64,000 nt of DNA from Pseudomonas sp. CROZ-RG-20F-R04-15. Its GTDB lineage: Bacteria; Pseudomonadota; Gammaproteobacteria; Pseudomonadales; Pseudomonadaceae. The position numbers and the translations under genes were made by a program. Shown here piece by piece: positions 1 to 8,824 of the stretch; position 1 is the stretch's first letter, and each line of letters starts with the position of its first letter. The notes under the pieces are model-generated. The model did not search any database. It had not been told where the DNA came from and worked only from the letters and a program-made list of their open reading frames with translations. The stretch covers positions 248,001 through 312,000 of the forward strand of contig NZ_JAKNQL010000002.1 of the NCBI RefSeq assembly GCF_022662375.1, in the 5' to 3' direction.

Positions 1-305
1 GGAAAGGTCAGAAACTGCTCGACCAGCAATCGCGACATTGCATCTTTACGATCACTGAACGGCTCGGAGGCTTGCGCCTCCAGGCTATGGCCGTGACGCT
101 GCAAACCCAGCGCCGCGACGATTCCGATCACGCCAATGGCCACGCTGGCCAGGCTCAGGCTGAACACCCCGGAGACAATCAGCAGAAACGCGACGATAAA
201 CAACGGCACGGCGATCAGGTGCAACACCAGATTGGTCGGGTGCTGATGATTGCCGGGGTACGCGCGCCATTGCCACGCGGGAAGATTGGGGTGACGTTTG
301 CCCAT
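1..305 (-). CDS. Small inner-membrane protein, DUF962/Mpo1-like (3' end outside window)
   Basis: The reading frame begins at the ATG at 305, behind a GAGGAG ribosome site, and runs off the left edge, so only the first 101 residues are visible. The start MGKRHPNLPAWQW is followed by a hydrophobic stretch at about residues 27-45 and a second at about 47-65, then a short polar segment. Two close membrane helices and an early His/Asn-rich motif (HQHPTNLVLH) recall the DUF962 (Mpo1-like) family, but the usual family signature is not complete here. The function in bacteria is not established. It could be another small two-helix membrane protein. No partner gene is visible because the window ends. 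Confidence 0.6.
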   Translation of the reverse strand, partial: MGKRHPNLPAWQWRAYPGNHQHPTNLVLHLIAVPLFIVAFLLIVSGVFSLSLASVAIGVIGIVAALGLQRHGHSLEAQASEPFSDRKDAMSRLLVEQFLTF

Positions 306-433
306 GTTTTGTACTCCTCGATCCATGTTGAACTCATGGTGGAAGAATAGGCCCGGGCGGCGAGGGCGGCGAATCAAGGTTGGCTATTGAAGTGATAGGC
401 GTCATCGCAGGATTCGATGCTGAATGGGCTGAC

Positions 434-515
434 GCCTTCGCGAGCAAGCTCGCTCCCACAGAGGATTTATGAGCACCCCAGATCCAATGTGGGAGCGAGC
501 TTGCTAGCGAAGGGG
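434..515. repeat. REPIN: two inverted REP elements
   Basis: Two copies of a palindromic element with core GCGAGCAAGCTCGC, each next to CTCCCACA, lie head to head about 25 bp apart, the second in inverse orientation and with one core change (TTGCTAGCGA). The pair fills the gap downstream of the chemoreceptor gene. This is the typical REPIN arrangement of fluorescent pseudomonads, moved by a RAYT transposase encoded elsewhere. Confidence 0.9.
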
Positions 516-518
516 CCC

Positions 519-2000
519 TCAGAGTTTCAGTTGTCCGATCGCCTTGCTCAACTCCCCAGCCAACGTCGCCAGCTCATTACTGGTCGTCGCCGAATCCACC
601 GTCTGCTGCACCGTGTTTTCGGTCACATCCCGAATACTCACCACCGCCCGGTTCATCTCCTCGGCGACCTGACTCTGCTGCTCCGCCGCCACGGCAATCT
701 GCGTGTTGCTTTCGCGCATCTGCGCCACCGCCCCGGTGATCTCCGCCAGCGCCGCGCCAGCCTCCTGCGCTTGCTGCACGCAGTCGTCGGCCTTGTACGA
801 ACTTTCCTGCATGAAATCCACCGCATCGCGAGTGCCGGCCTGCAACGCGGAGACCATTGTGGTGATCTCGTCGGTCGAGGTCTGTACGCGTTTGGCGAGG
901 TTGCGCACCTCATCGGCGACCACCGCAAAACCGCGGCCCATCTCACCGGCGCGAGCGGCCTCGATGGCCGCGTTCAGGGCGAGCAGGTTGGTCTGCTCGG
1001 CAATGCTGTGAATCACGCTGACCACGCCATTGATCTTCTGACTGTCCTCGGCCAGGCGCTGGATCATCTCGGCCGTCTGCTGCACTCCGCTGGAGAGTCC
1101 GGCAATCGAATGCTGCACCCGAGCGACCACTTGCTGACCGCTGCCCGCGAGTCCGTCGGCGGTCTGCGACAGGTCGCGGGTGGCGCCGGCGTGCTGGGCG
1201 ATGTGATAGACCGTGGCGGTCATTTCGTTGATCGCGGTAGCGGCCTGATCGGTTTCACTTTGCTGACCGAGCATGCCGTGGCGCACTTCGTTCATGCTCG
1301 ACGCCAGTCGCGCCGCGCCGACATCCAGTTGCCGCGCCGTGTTGGCCACCGTGGTTACGACGCGTTGATAACCGGCCTGCATCGCGTTGAACGCATTGGC
1401 CATCTGCCCGACTTCGTCTTTGCCGGCCAGTGGCACGCGGGCCGAAAGATCACCGCTTTTTTCGACGTGGAGCATCACGTCTTTCAGGGTGTTGAGCTGG
1501 CTGAGCAGGAAGCGGATCAGCAGTTGCGAGGCACACAGCATGGCGAACATCAGAATGAACACCGCCACCGCATAGTTGGCGAAACGTTCGCTGAACACTT
1601 GGCTCAGGCTCGGACCATAGGCAATCACTGCGACCTGCTGACCATCGGAGCGGCTGAACACTTCGGCGCCCATCAACGGATTGTCGCCGAACAGCGGCAG
1701 GTGATTGATCTGGTTCCAGCCGTTGCTGTCAGTGATTTCCAGCAAGGGCTGATCATTCAGGCGCGGTGCTTCGCCGCGTTTGAAGGTCAACACCTGATCG
1801 GCTTTGGGCAATGGCTGACCGACCGGCCAGGCTTTGAGCAGTTGTGCCTGGGCTTGCGCCGAGGCCTGTGATGCGTGACTGCGCGCCTGTTGTTCGAGTT
1901 GCACGGCGTACAGCACCAACAGCAGGGTGGTGACGAAGGCGACCGCATTGACCGCCCAGAATTTGTATTTCAGCGAGATATTGCTAAGCCAGGCACCCAT
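519..2000 (-). CDS. Methyl-accepting chemotaxis protein
   Basis: A 493-residue transmembrane chemoreceptor. Membrane helices lie at about residues 12-34 and 141-163 and enclose a small periplasmic sensing region of about 105 residues. A HAMP linker and a long cytoplasmic coiled coil follow, with the conserved hairpin tip [19 protein letters not shown] and then [12 protein letters not shown], which contacts CheW and CheA. The C-terminus lacks a CheR-tethering pentapeptide. The ATG at 2000 is preferred over an upstream TTG at 2036 because it directly precedes the first helix. No chemotaxis kinase genes are adjacent, so it probably feeds a distant array. The ligand is unknown; the sensing region is too short for a dCache domain. 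Confidence 0.93.
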   Translation of the reverse strand: MGAWLSNISLKYKFWAVNAVAFVTTLLLVLYAVQLEQQARSHASQASAQAQAQLLKAWPVGQPLPKADQVLTFKRGEAPRLNDQPLLEITDSNGWNQINHLPLFGDNPLMGAEVFSRSDGQQVAVIAYGPSLSQVFSERFANYAVAVFILMFAMLCASQLLIRFLLSQLNTLKDVMLHVEKSGDLSARVPLAGKDEVGQMANAFNAMQAGYQRVVTTVANTARQLDVGAARLASSMNEVRHGMLGQQSETDQAATAINEMTATVYHIAQHAGATRDLSQTADGLAGSGQQVVARVQHSIAGLSSGVQQTAEMIQRLAEDSQKINGVVSVIHSIAEQTNLLALNAAIEAARAGEMGRGFAVVADEVRNLAKRVQTSTDEITTMVSALQAGTRDAVDFMQESSYKADDCVQQAQEAGAALAEITGAVAQMRESNTQIAVAAEQQSQVAEEMNRAVVSIRDVTENTVQQTVDSATTSNELATLAGELSKAIGQLKL

Positions 2001-2105
2001 GGAGGTCTTCTCTGATAGCGGAAACAGTTTTGGCAAGGTGCCAGCATTGTGCCGCTATGCAGGTCTGCGGATCTTGATACACATCAAAAGAACACATCGA
2101 CCCCC

Positions 2106-2195
2106 TGTGGGAGCGAGCCTGTTCGCGAAGAGGGCGTGTCAGCCAACATGATTGCCATCTGAACCAGCGCTTTCGCGAGCAGGCTCGCTCCCACA
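2106..2195. repeat. REPIN: two inverted REP elements
   Basis: TGTGGGAGCGAGCCTGTTCGCGAAG and its inverse with core GCGAGCAGGCTCGC are separated by about 40 bp. They lie between the start of the chemoreceptor gene and the 3' end of tatD. Confidence 0.9.
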
Positions 2196-2211
2196 AGGAA
2201 ATTGGGGGGTG

Positions 2212-3018
2212 TCAGGAGAGGGTGGGCAGGTTGTAGAACGCGCGGGCACATGCGGTGGTGTGTGCCGCCAGATCTTCCTCGGTTTCGCCTCGATGCAACG
2301 CCACTTCGCGCAGCACTTCAGTCAGATACGCCGGCTCATTGCGGCCGTTCTTCGGCTTCGGTCGAAGAGTGCGCGGCAGCAAATAAGGTGCATCGCTTTC
2401 CAGCATCAAGCGTCCACGTTTGATCTCTTTCACCAGTGGATGCAAATGCGTGCCACGGCGCTCATCGCAGATCCAGCCAGTAATGCCGATGTGCAGGTCC
2501 AGATCGAGGTAGCTGAACAACGCCTTTTGCTCGCCGGTGAAGCAGTGCACCACGGCGGCGGGCAGTTGATCACGGAAGTCTTTCAATATTTCCAGCAAAC
2601 GCTGGCTGGCATCGCGCTCGTGCAGGAACACCGGCAATTGCAGTTCAACGGCCAGCGCCAGATGTTCTTCGAGGACTTTTTCCTGCTGCGGGCGTGGCGA
2701 GAAGTCACGGTTGAAATCCAGACCGCATTCACCCACGGCGACGACGCTTTTCTCTTGCAGCAGACTGCGCAAACGACGGGCACTGTCAGCGTTCCAGTCA
2801 CTGGCCGAATGCGGGTGAATACCGGCGGTGGAGAATAGCCGTTGACCGCTCTCATCCAGCTGTTGGCAAAGCTCCAGCGCCTGCTCGCTGCCCTCGACGC
2901 TGGTGCCGGTCAGCACCAGTTGGCAGACCCCGGAGGCATAGGCGCGGTCGAGCACGGCCTGATGTTTGTCGGCGAAACTGGGGTTGGTCAGGTTGACGCC
3001 GATATCGATGAGTTGCAT
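2212..3018 (-). CDS. tatD: TatD metal-dependent 3'-5' DNase
   Basis: A 268-residue metal-dependent hydrolase matching E. coli TatD along its length. It starts [13 protein letters not shown], as the true TatD orthologue does (not the HxH start of YcfH/YjjV). Later metal-ligand motifs are [29 protein letters not shown] and [11 protein letters not shown]. The family removes nucleotides from single-stranded 3' ends and acts in repair of oxidative DNA damage. Despite its name it is not needed for Tat export. The ATG at 3018 is chosen because GAGGT lies just upstream; a start at 3051 would add 11 residues absent from the family. It is monocistronic here, not linked to tatABC. Confidence 0.95.
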   Translation of the reverse strand: MQLIDIGVNLTNPSFADKHQAVLDRAYASGVCQLVLTGTSVEGSEQALELCQQLDESGQRLFSTAGIHPHSASDWNADSARRLRSLLQEKSVVAVGECGLDFNRDFSPRPQQEKVLEEHLALAVELQLPVFLHERDASQRLLEILKDFRDQLPAAVVHCFTGEQKALFSYLDLDLHIGITGWICDERRGTHLHPLVKEIKRGRLMLESDAPYLLPRTLRPKPKNGRNEPAYLTEVLREVALHRGETEEDLAAHTTACARAFYNLPTLS

Positions 3019-3254
3019 GGTTGCTACCTCGGGCCGAAGGCCGGAAAGCATACCAGAGCTGTAGATTCATAAGAAAAGCCAAGAACTACAACGAGTTATA
3101 GCTGTCTCTTGCTGCCGCGACGCAGCCCGGTTTGGCAGAAGTGCCATTACTGTGCCAGTCTCTCGCACTTTGCCAGCGCTCCAGGCGCTCTGTTTTCGTC
3201 GGTGATTTCGACTTCGTAGAGATGAAATCACCCCGTATTCTTTTCGGAGAGTGG

Positions 3255-4676
3255 ATGGTTCGTCCCTCGGTTTTGCTGCTGTTGTGTGGATCGTTGCTGC
3301 TGCCGATGACGGCGGTTGCGCGCCTGCCCGGGCCGCTGCAAGCCGTGCCGGCGGCCAAGGTGCGAGATTTGTCCGAGATTCGCAGCAGCCGCGTGCTGCG
3401 CGTGCTGGTCAATCAGAGCCGCAACAGCTCCGGCGAAGTTCAGGGTCAGGCCATCGGCGTCGAATACCATCGTCTGCGCGCCTTCGAGCAATACCTCAAC
3501 GGCCATGCCCGCGACGGCCAGGAAATCACCCTCAAGATCATTCCCAAAGCCAAGGATCAACTGCTCGGCGCCTTGCAGCGCGGCGAGGGCGATTTGGTCG
3601 CGCCGGGTGAATTGCTTGAGCTGCAATCGGGCTTTGCTGTGGCCAGCAGCGAACCGATTGCCAGCAACGTGCCGCTGGTGTTGGTCGGCATCAAGGGCGA
3701 GCGGCGCTACACCAAAGTCGAGCAGCTCTCCGGTAAAACGCTGGCGCTGCCTACCGGTAGCGCGGCGGGGGAGGCGGTCAGTCAGCTCAATCAGAAATTG
3801 TCGTTGCACAAACTGGCGCCGATCAAGATCGAATGGGTCGATCCGACCCTGGCGGTCGAAGATGTATTGGAGATGGTGCAGGGCGGGATTTTCCACCTGA
3901 CCATCGTCGAGCAACCGATCGCCGAGCGCTGGGGCAAGATCCTGCCGAAGCTGCGCTTTGACCGGCAGTTGATGATCAGCGAGCCGGGCGAGGAATACTG
4001 GTTTGTGCGCCGTGATGCTTCGATGTTGCGCGCAAGCATTGACCGTTTCCTCGGCGGCTACAAGAAACCGTCGAATGAAGATGCCGCGTTTCTGCGCATC
4101 TATCGCCGCCTCTATCAAGTCCACTATCCATTGGCCAAGGCTGATCGCCAGCGTCTGGAAAAACTGCGCCCGACCCTGCAGAAGCACGCGCAGGCGCAGA
4201 ACATGGATTGGCTGAATCTGGCCGCACTGGCGTTCAAGGAATCACGCCTGCAACCCAATGCCCGCAGCGGCAGTGGCCCGACCGGGCTGATGCAGATCAC
4301 GCCTTCCGCCGCCCAGCGTGTCGGCGTGAGCAACATTCAGAATCTCGATGCAAACGTGCAGGCCGGAGCCAAGTACCTGGCGATGATTCGCCGCAAGTTC
4401 TTCAACAGCCCCAAGCTCAATGAACGCGAGCGCATGGCCTTCACGCTGGCGGCCTACAACATTGGCCCCGAACGTGTGCAGGGCATGCGCGCCGAGGCCC
4501 GGCGGCGTGGGCTGAACCCCAACCAGTGGTTCTTCCAGGTCGAGCGCATCGCCATGGAGCAGGTAGGAATGGGGCCGGTCAGCTATGTTAATAGCGTGAA
4601 CAAGTATTACTTGGCGTTCGACCGGGAGCGGGAGTCGTTGGAGCCCGGGGCGCAAAAAGTCGTCTCACGAAAATGA
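3255..4676 (+). CDS. Periplasmic lytic transglycosylase with solute-binding-like domain (MltF-type)
   Basis: A 473-residue exported protein. The ATG at 3255 follows GGAGA and begins a clear signal peptide (MVRPSVLLLLCGSLLLP, probable cleavage near AVA). Residues about 40-270 form a periplasmic-binding fold (SBP_bac_3 type), and about 310-450 an SLT domain. The catalytic Glu329 is in FKESRL, and GLMQ and AYNIGPERV complete the SLT motifs. The family cleaves peptidoglycan glycan strands to 1,6-anhydromuropeptides. The arrangement equals MltF, but the sequence looks like a paralogue rather than the mltF orthologue, so no symbol is given. An in-frame start at 3132 was rejected because it would precede the signal peptide by 41 residues. 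Confidence 0.9.
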   Translation: MVRPSVLLLLCGSLLLPMTAVARLPGPLQAVPAAKVRDLSEIRSSRVLRVLVNQSRNSSGEVQGQAIGVEYHRLRAFEQYLNGHARDGQEITLKIIPKAKDQLLGALQRGEGDLVAPGELLELQSGFAVASSEPIASNVPLVLVGIKGERRYTKVEQLSGKTLALPTGSAAGEAVSQLNQKLSLHKLAPIKIEWVDPTLAVEDVLEMVQGGIFHLTIVEQPIAERWGKILPKLRFDRQLMISEPGEEYWFVRRDASMLRASIDRFLGGYKKPSNEDAAFLRIYRRLYQVHYPLAKADRQRLEKLRPTLQKHAQAQNMDWLNLAALAFKESRLQPNARSGSGPTGLMQITPSAAQRVGVSNIQNLDANVQAGAKYLAMIRRKFFNSPKLNERERMAFTLAAYNIGPERVQGMRAEARRRGLNPNQWFFQVERIAMEQVGMGPVSYVNSVNKYYLAFDRERESLEPGAQKVVSRK

Positions 4677-4788
4677 TCTAATAAATTGATTGTTATGGCG
4701 GAATATTTGCGCTTTTAACATGAAATTAACTGATTAATATAGCGGCCAACCAACACACATAACTCCTCGCAAAAACAAGGAACGCCCC

Positions 4789-5223
4789 ATGAGCTCTCTG
4801 ATCAACAAAGTATTGTTCACCCGCGCCGGCTACGGTCTGACCATCCTGCGCATTGCGGTCGGCGTGATCTTCGCTGCGCACGGTTCGCAAAAGCTTTTCG
4901 GTCTTTTCGGTGGTTACGGTCTGGCGGGCACCGCGCAGTACATGGACAGCATTGGTCTGCACCCGGGCTACCTGATGGCGACCCTGGCTGGCGGCACTGA
5001 GTTCTTCGCCGGCCTGGCCTTGATCATCGGCCTGCTGGTGCGTCCGGCGGCGTTGGGTCTGACCTTTCTGTCGCTGGTGGCGATCTTCACCGTACACATC
5101 AGCAACGGTTTGTTTATGGCCAACAACGGTTACGAGTTCGCTCTGGCCTTGCTTGGTGGCAGCCTTGCCGTACTGATCGAAGGCGCCGGCAAGCTCTCGG
5201 TGGACCGCGCCATCGCCGGTTAA
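4789..5223 (+). CDS. DoxX family integral membrane protein
   Basis: A 144-residue protein with four predicted membrane helices. The first contains ILRIAVGVIFAAHGSQKLFG, a typical DoxX opening. Family members include a thiosulfate:quinone oxidoreductase subunit in archaea and redox-linked membrane proteins in bacteria; the Pseudomonas role is not established. AAGGAA precedes the ATG, and a strong terminator follows, so the gene is probably transcribed alone. The 110 bp upstream, after the transglycosylase gene, is AT-rich and likely contains its promoter. Confidence 0.9.
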   Translation: MSSLINKVLFTRAGYGLTILRIAVGVIFAAHGSQKLFGLFGGYGLAGTAQYMDSIGLHPGYLMATLAGGTEFFAGLALIIGLLVRPAALGLTFLSLVAIFTVHISNGLFMANNGYEFALALLGGSLAVLIEGAGKLSVDRAIAG

Positions 5224-5243
5224 GCGCTCTGGCTCAAGGAATA

Positions 5244-5268
5244 GGCCCGCATTGTGCGGGCCTTTTTT
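5244..5268 (+). terminator. Rho-independent terminator after doxX-like gene
   Basis: GGCCCGC and GCGGGCC form a 7-bp stem around a 5-nt loop, followed by six T. Confidence 0.9.
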
Positions 5269-5282
5269 GTTGCCGCTGATTC

Positions 5283-5312
5283 TTGACACTGATCAGTCAC
5301 GTTCTCTAGGAT
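5283..5312 (+). promoter_or_regulatory. Sigma-70 promoter TTGACA-N18-TAGGAT
   Basis: A perfect -35 box TTGACA at 5283-5288 is followed after 18 bp by TAGGAT at 5307-5312. The predicted start, about 5319, falls at the base of the first stem of the leader and about 155 bp before the next gene. Confidence 0.75.
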
Positions 5313-5319
5313 GTTGCCC

Positions 5320-5472
5320 ATGCGCCGATTTAAACAGCTACTTGCGGGGCGCCAGGTGACTTTCAACAGTTGCCGTCAGAAGCCGGAACAGGGCTTCGAA
5401 ATACCGCTAAAGCGCTGGTTCGGTGTTGCCTCTCACCTGCCATGCAGACTTTTGAGGCAGAGACACGACACG
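5320..5472 (+). ncRNA. Candidate structured leader RNA (possible cis-regulatory element)
   Basis: About 150 nt lie between a strong promoter and the ATG at 5473. The sequence can fold into GCGCC (5322-5326) with GGCGC (5348-5352), a closing helix AGGTGA (5354-5359) with TCACCT (5433-5438), and inside it GAAGCC with GGCTTC (5379-5396) plus ACCG with CGGT (5403-5424). A multibranched junction closed by a perfect 6-bp helix is more than expected of a plain UTR. I do not recognise a named riboswitch class. It could also be an sRNA ending before the small gene, though no T-run was seen. Confidence 0.45.
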
Positions 5473-5781
5473 ATGAATGCACTACGCCCTCCAGCACGTC
5501 CCGCGCCGATCACTGCGCATATCACTCAACGCAACCCGAAAATTCTCCTTGGCGGCAAACATCAGCCGACGCTGTTGCGTTATCTCGATGGCTGGCCACG
5601 TCGCAGCGGCGGCCCTGCCGCGTTCCTGATCCAGTTTGTCGAAGACGGCGAGTCGCTGGCGCGTTTTGCCAGTGACAGTTTTGATCTCGCGGTGATTCAG
5701 GCTCCGACTGGCGAAGATGCGCCGGAGATGATCAAGCAACTGGTCCGCGTTGCGCGGCAGGGCCTGATCACTCGTCGTTGA
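5473..5781 (+). CDS. Conserved hypothetical protein, 102 aa
   Basis: I do not recognise this protein. It starts MNALRPPARPAPITAH, has a Pro-rich first 20 residues, then a mixed alpha/beta core that ends DLAVIQAPTGEDAPEMIKQL and RVARQGLITRR. The end vaguely resembles the last strand and helix of a class I methyltransferase, but no SAM-binding motif is present, so that is weak. No signal peptide or membrane helix is seen. It is the first gene behind the promoter and leader at 5283-5472, which may control it, and it converges with greB only 6 bp away. An upstream in-frame ATG at 5311 is not used because it lies on the promoter -10 box. Confidence 0.6.
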   Translation: MNALRPPARPAPITAHITQRNPKILLGGKHQPTLLRYLDGWPRRSGGPAAFLIQFVEDGESLARFASDSFDLAVIQAPTGEDAPEMIKQLVRVARQGLITRR

Positions 5782-5787
5782 TAGGCT

Positions 5788-6285
5788 TTACGGATAGTCG
5801 ATAGCGACGATGTAAACGAATTGCTCGCCGGTTGGCGTCTGCACCCGCACCTCTGCATCCAGCGCCTTGCCGATCAAGGCGCGGGCCAGGGGTGAGTCGA
5901 TGCTGATCAAACCCAGTTTCAGATCCAGTTCATCCGGGCCGACGATGCGGTAGCGCGATTGCTTGCCGTCTTCGTCTTCGATGGTCACCCAGGCGCCGAA
6001 GTAGACCTTGTTTGGATCACTGGGTTTTTCACTGACGACTTTCAACGCTTCCAGACGTTTGGTGAGAAAGCGCACGCGACTGTCGATCTCGCGCAGCATT
6101 TTCTTGCCGTAGGTGTATTCGGCGTTCTCCGAGCGATCACCCTGTGCCGCTGCCTCGCTGACCGATTGCGTCACCTGCGGGCGGCGCACATGCCACAACT
6201 CATGGAATTCGGCGCGCATCCGCGCTTCACCTTCGGGGGTGATCAGCGCGGTACCGGCGGTGCGGGGAGGGCGATAACGGCTCAT
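5788..6285 (-). CDS. greB: Transcription elongation factor GreB
   Basis: A 165-residue GreA/GreB factor. It has an N-terminal coiled coil with the acidic tip [16 protein letters not shown], whose Asp and Glu coordinate the RNA polymerase catalytic Mg, then a C-terminal globular domain that docks at the secondary channel ([10 protein letters not shown] motif). It stimulates cleavage of backtracked RNA. GreB rather than GreA is inferred from the [15 protein letters not shown] start and from length slightly above GreA. It is monocistronic, convergent with the 102-aa gene. A second, shorter Gre-like protein is encoded at 22161-22643. Confidence 0.93.
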   Translation of the reverse strand: MSRYRPPRTAGTALITPEGEARMRAEFHELWHVRRPQVTQSVSEAAAQGDRSENAEYTYGKKMLREIDSRVRFLTKRLEALKVVSEKPSDPNKVYFGAWVTIEDEDGKQSRYRIVGPDELDLKLGLISIDSPLARALIGKALDAEVRVQTPTGEQFVYIVAIDYP

Positions 6286-6319
6286 GGCAACTTCTTGTGA
6301 TTAAGACCGCTTGAGTCTA

Positions 6320-8824
6320 TCAACCCTCACGCAACACTGTCAGTGGACTTGCGTTGAGTGCCCGACGCGTGCCGAACACGCCGGCACCACCAATCAGCGC
6401 CGCGCCAATCAAAGGCAGCACCAGCAACCACGGATGTGGGTGCCACGGCAGATCGAACGCATAGCGATACAACACCAGACTCACGACTTCCGAACCGATC
6501 GCCGCAAGCAGGCCGCTGACCGCACCGAGCAAACCGAACTCGATGCGCCGTGCCTTGATCAGCAATTGCCGCTCCGCCCCTAGCGCACGCAACAGCGCAC
6601 CTTGACGGATACGTTCATCCAGCGTCGACTGCAAACCGGAAAACAGTACGGCCATGCCCGCTGCCAAAACAAACAACAACACGTATTCCACCGCCAGGGT
6701 GACCTGGGCGAGGATGCTGCGCAGTTGTTCAAGCAGTGCTTCGACCTGAAGAATGGTCACCGCCGGGAAGGTCCGCGACAGTTCGACGATCTGTTGATCA
6801 TGACCCGGCGCCAGATAGAAGCTGGTCAGATACGTCGCCGGTAGATCCTTCAACGTACCAGGCTGGAAAATCATGAAGAAATTCGGCTGGAAGTTGTCCC
6901 AGTTGATTTCGCGCAGGCTGGTGACCTTCGCTTCGCGGTTGACGCCGCCGACGCTGAAGACCATGTGATCGCCAAGTTTGAGCTTGAGGCTTTCGGCGAC
7001 TTTGCCTTCCACCGAGACACCGGGAACACCGTCGGTTGGCTGATCTTTCCACCATTCACCCGCCGTGAGCTTGTTGCCCGCTGGTAAATCAGCGGCCCAG
7101 GTCAGACTCAAATCTCTTTGAACCGCACGGTCGCCCGCCGAATCCTTGCTGACGATTTGCTGCACCGCTTCGCCATTGATGCTGATCAGTCGGCCGGGCA
7201 CCACCGGATACAGTGGCGCCGCTTGTGCGGAGACCTTGATCAGGTGATCGGTGAAGGCCTGTTTGTCTGCCGGCAGAATATTCAGGGCAAAGTAGTTCGG
7301 CGCATTTTTCGGCAACTGGTTCTGCCAGGTGTCGAGCAGTTCGCCGCGCAGCAGGGCGATCAAAGCCATCGACAGCAGAATCAGGCCGAAGGCCAGCGAC
7401 TGACCGGCCGCTGCCAACGGATGGCGCAACAACTGGCCCAGACCCAGGCGCCACGGCAGCGAAGCACGGGCGAGCATCCGCCGCAGGCTTTGCAGTAGCA
7501 ACAACAGCAAGCTGCCCAGTACCAGTGCGGCGACCACGCCACCGCCGAGCAAGGCAAAGGTCAGCAGCAGATCCAGACTCAGGCGCCACATGATCAGGCC
7601 CAGCGCTCCGAGTGCCGCGCCGTAAACCATCCAGGTACTCGACGGGATCGGCAGCATGTCGCGGCGCAGCACGCGCAGCGGCGGCACGCGCCCCAGTGCA
7701 GCGAGCGGCGGCAAGGCGAAACCGGCCAATGCGACCAGCCCGGTGCCGATCCCGGCGATAGCGGGAAACAAACCGCCCGGTGGCACATCGCTTGGTAACA
7801 AATCATGCAGTAGTGCGAACAAGCCCAGTTGCGCCAGCCAACCCAGCAGCGCTCCACTGAGCGCTGCCAGCAAGCCGAGCACGGTCAACTGCAAGCTGAA
7901 CAGCACCATGGTTTCCCGACGCGACAGACCGAGACAGCGCAGCAACGCACTGGCATCGAAACGCCGACTGGCGAAACGGTTGGCCGACAAGGCCACCGCC
8001 ACCCCGGCCAACAGTACGGCGACCAGACTGGCCATGTTCAGATAACGTTCGGCCTTGCCCAGCGCACCGCCAATCTGCCGGTTGCCATCGCGGGCATCCT
8101 GAATCCGCTGGTTGGCCGCAAGCCCCGGTTTGATCAATTGCCGATAGGTTTCCAGTGCCTGCGGTTCACCGCGCCACAGTTCGCGGTAACTCACGCGGCT
8201 GCCGGGTTGCACCACACCGGTGGCGGCGAGGTCGTCGAGGTTGATCATCACCCGTGGCGTGAGGCTGTAGAAGTTGCCGGCGCGATCCGGTTCGTAGGTC
8301 AGCACGCGGGTCAGCTTCAAGGTCTTCATGCCGACATCGATGCTGTCGCCGATCTTCAGCTCCAGTGCGGTCAGCAGGCGTGCCTCGACCCAGGCTTCGC
8401 CCGGTTGCGGTTCGCCGCCGGTTTCTTCGGTGGCGAACGGCGCGGGTGCGCTCTTCAGTTCCCCGCGCAACGGATAGGCGCGGTCGACGGCTTTGATGCT
8501 CGACAGTTGAATGCCGTTGTCGGTGGCGATGACACTGGAGAACTCCACCACCTGCGCATGATTCAGGCGCAGTTCGGTGCCGCTGCGAATCTGTTCTTCA
8601 CGGGCCGGAGAGCTGCCTTCGAGAACCAGATCGGCACCCAGAAACTCGGTCGCGCGCAACATCATGGCGCCGTTCAGGCGGGCGCCGAAATAACCAATTG
8701 CGGTACTCGCCGCCACCGCCACGACCAACGCGAAGAACAACACGCGCAATTCCCCGGCGCGGGCATCGCGCAGCAGTTGGCGAATGGCGAGACTGAACAG
8801 ACGCAACAGCGGCAAACGTGCCAT
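6320..8824 (-). CDS. ABC transporter permease, FtsX/YbbP family
   Basis: A large permease of 834 residues. One N-terminal helix (about 24-45) is followed by a periplasmic domain of about 200 residues, then helices at about 265-450, and a second periplasmic domain followed by four C-terminal helices. This is the duplicated FtsX-type layout of E. coli YbbP. It pairs with the ATPase encoded upstream: the ATPase TGA and this ATG overlap as TGATG, implying translational coupling. The ATG at 8824 is preferred over a TTG one codon earlier. In E. coli the YbbA-YbbP pair also sits beside tesA, and the same linkage is seen here. The substrate is unknown; a role in envelope lipid or lipoprotein handling is only inferred from LolCDE similarity. 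Confidence 0.92.
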   Translation of the reverse strand: MARLPLLRLFSLAIRQLLRDARAGELRVLFFALVVAVAASTAIGYFGARLNGAMMLRATEFLGADLVLEGSSPAREEQIRSGTELRLNHAQVVEFSSVIATDNGIQLSSIKAVDRAYPLRGELKSAPAPFATEETGGEPQPGEAWVEARLLTALELKIGDSIDVGMKTLKLTRVLTYEPDRAGNFYSLTPRVMINLDDLAATGVVQPGSRVSYRELWRGEPQALETYRQLIKPGLAANQRIQDARDGNRQIGGALGKAERYLNMASLVAVLLAGVAVALSANRFASRRFDASALLRCLGLSRRETMVLFSLQLTVLGLLAALSGALLGWLAQLGLFALLHDLLPSDVPPGGLFPAIAGIGTGLVALAGFALPPLAALGRVPPLRVLRRDMLPIPSSTWMVYGAALGALGLIMWRLSLDLLLTFALLGGGVVAALVLGSLLLLLLQSLRRMLARASLPWRLGLGQLLRHPLAAAGQSLAFGLILLSMALIALLRGELLDTWQNQLPKNAPNYFALNILPADKQAFTDHLIKVSAQAAPLYPVVPGRLISINGEAVQQIVSKDSAGDRAVQRDLSLTWAADLPAGNKLTAGEWWKDQPTDGVPGVSVEGKVAESLKLKLGDHMVFSVGGVNREAKVTSLREINWDNFQPNFFMIFQPGTLKDLPATYLTSFYLAPGHDQQIVELSRTFPAVTILQVEALLEQLRSILAQVTLAVEYVLLFVLAAGMAVLFSGLQSTLDERIRQGALLRALGAERQLLIKARRIEFGLLGAVSGLLAAIGSEVVSLVLYRYAFDLPWHPHPWLLVLPLIGAALIGGAGVFGTRRALNASPLTVLREG

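Noticed and set aside
417..1871. Long open frame on plus strand opposite the chemoreceptor
   Set aside because: It is antisense to a clear MCP; composition is that of a shadow of GC-rich codons, with no ribosome site or recognised domain.
3132..3254. Longer N-terminus for the lytic transglycosylase
   Set aside because: It would hide the signal peptide; the ATG at 3255 has a good ribosome site.
5320..5472. Assignment of the leader to a named riboswitch such as SAH, TPP or preQ1
   Set aside because: None of their conserved sequence cores is present, so it was left unnamed.
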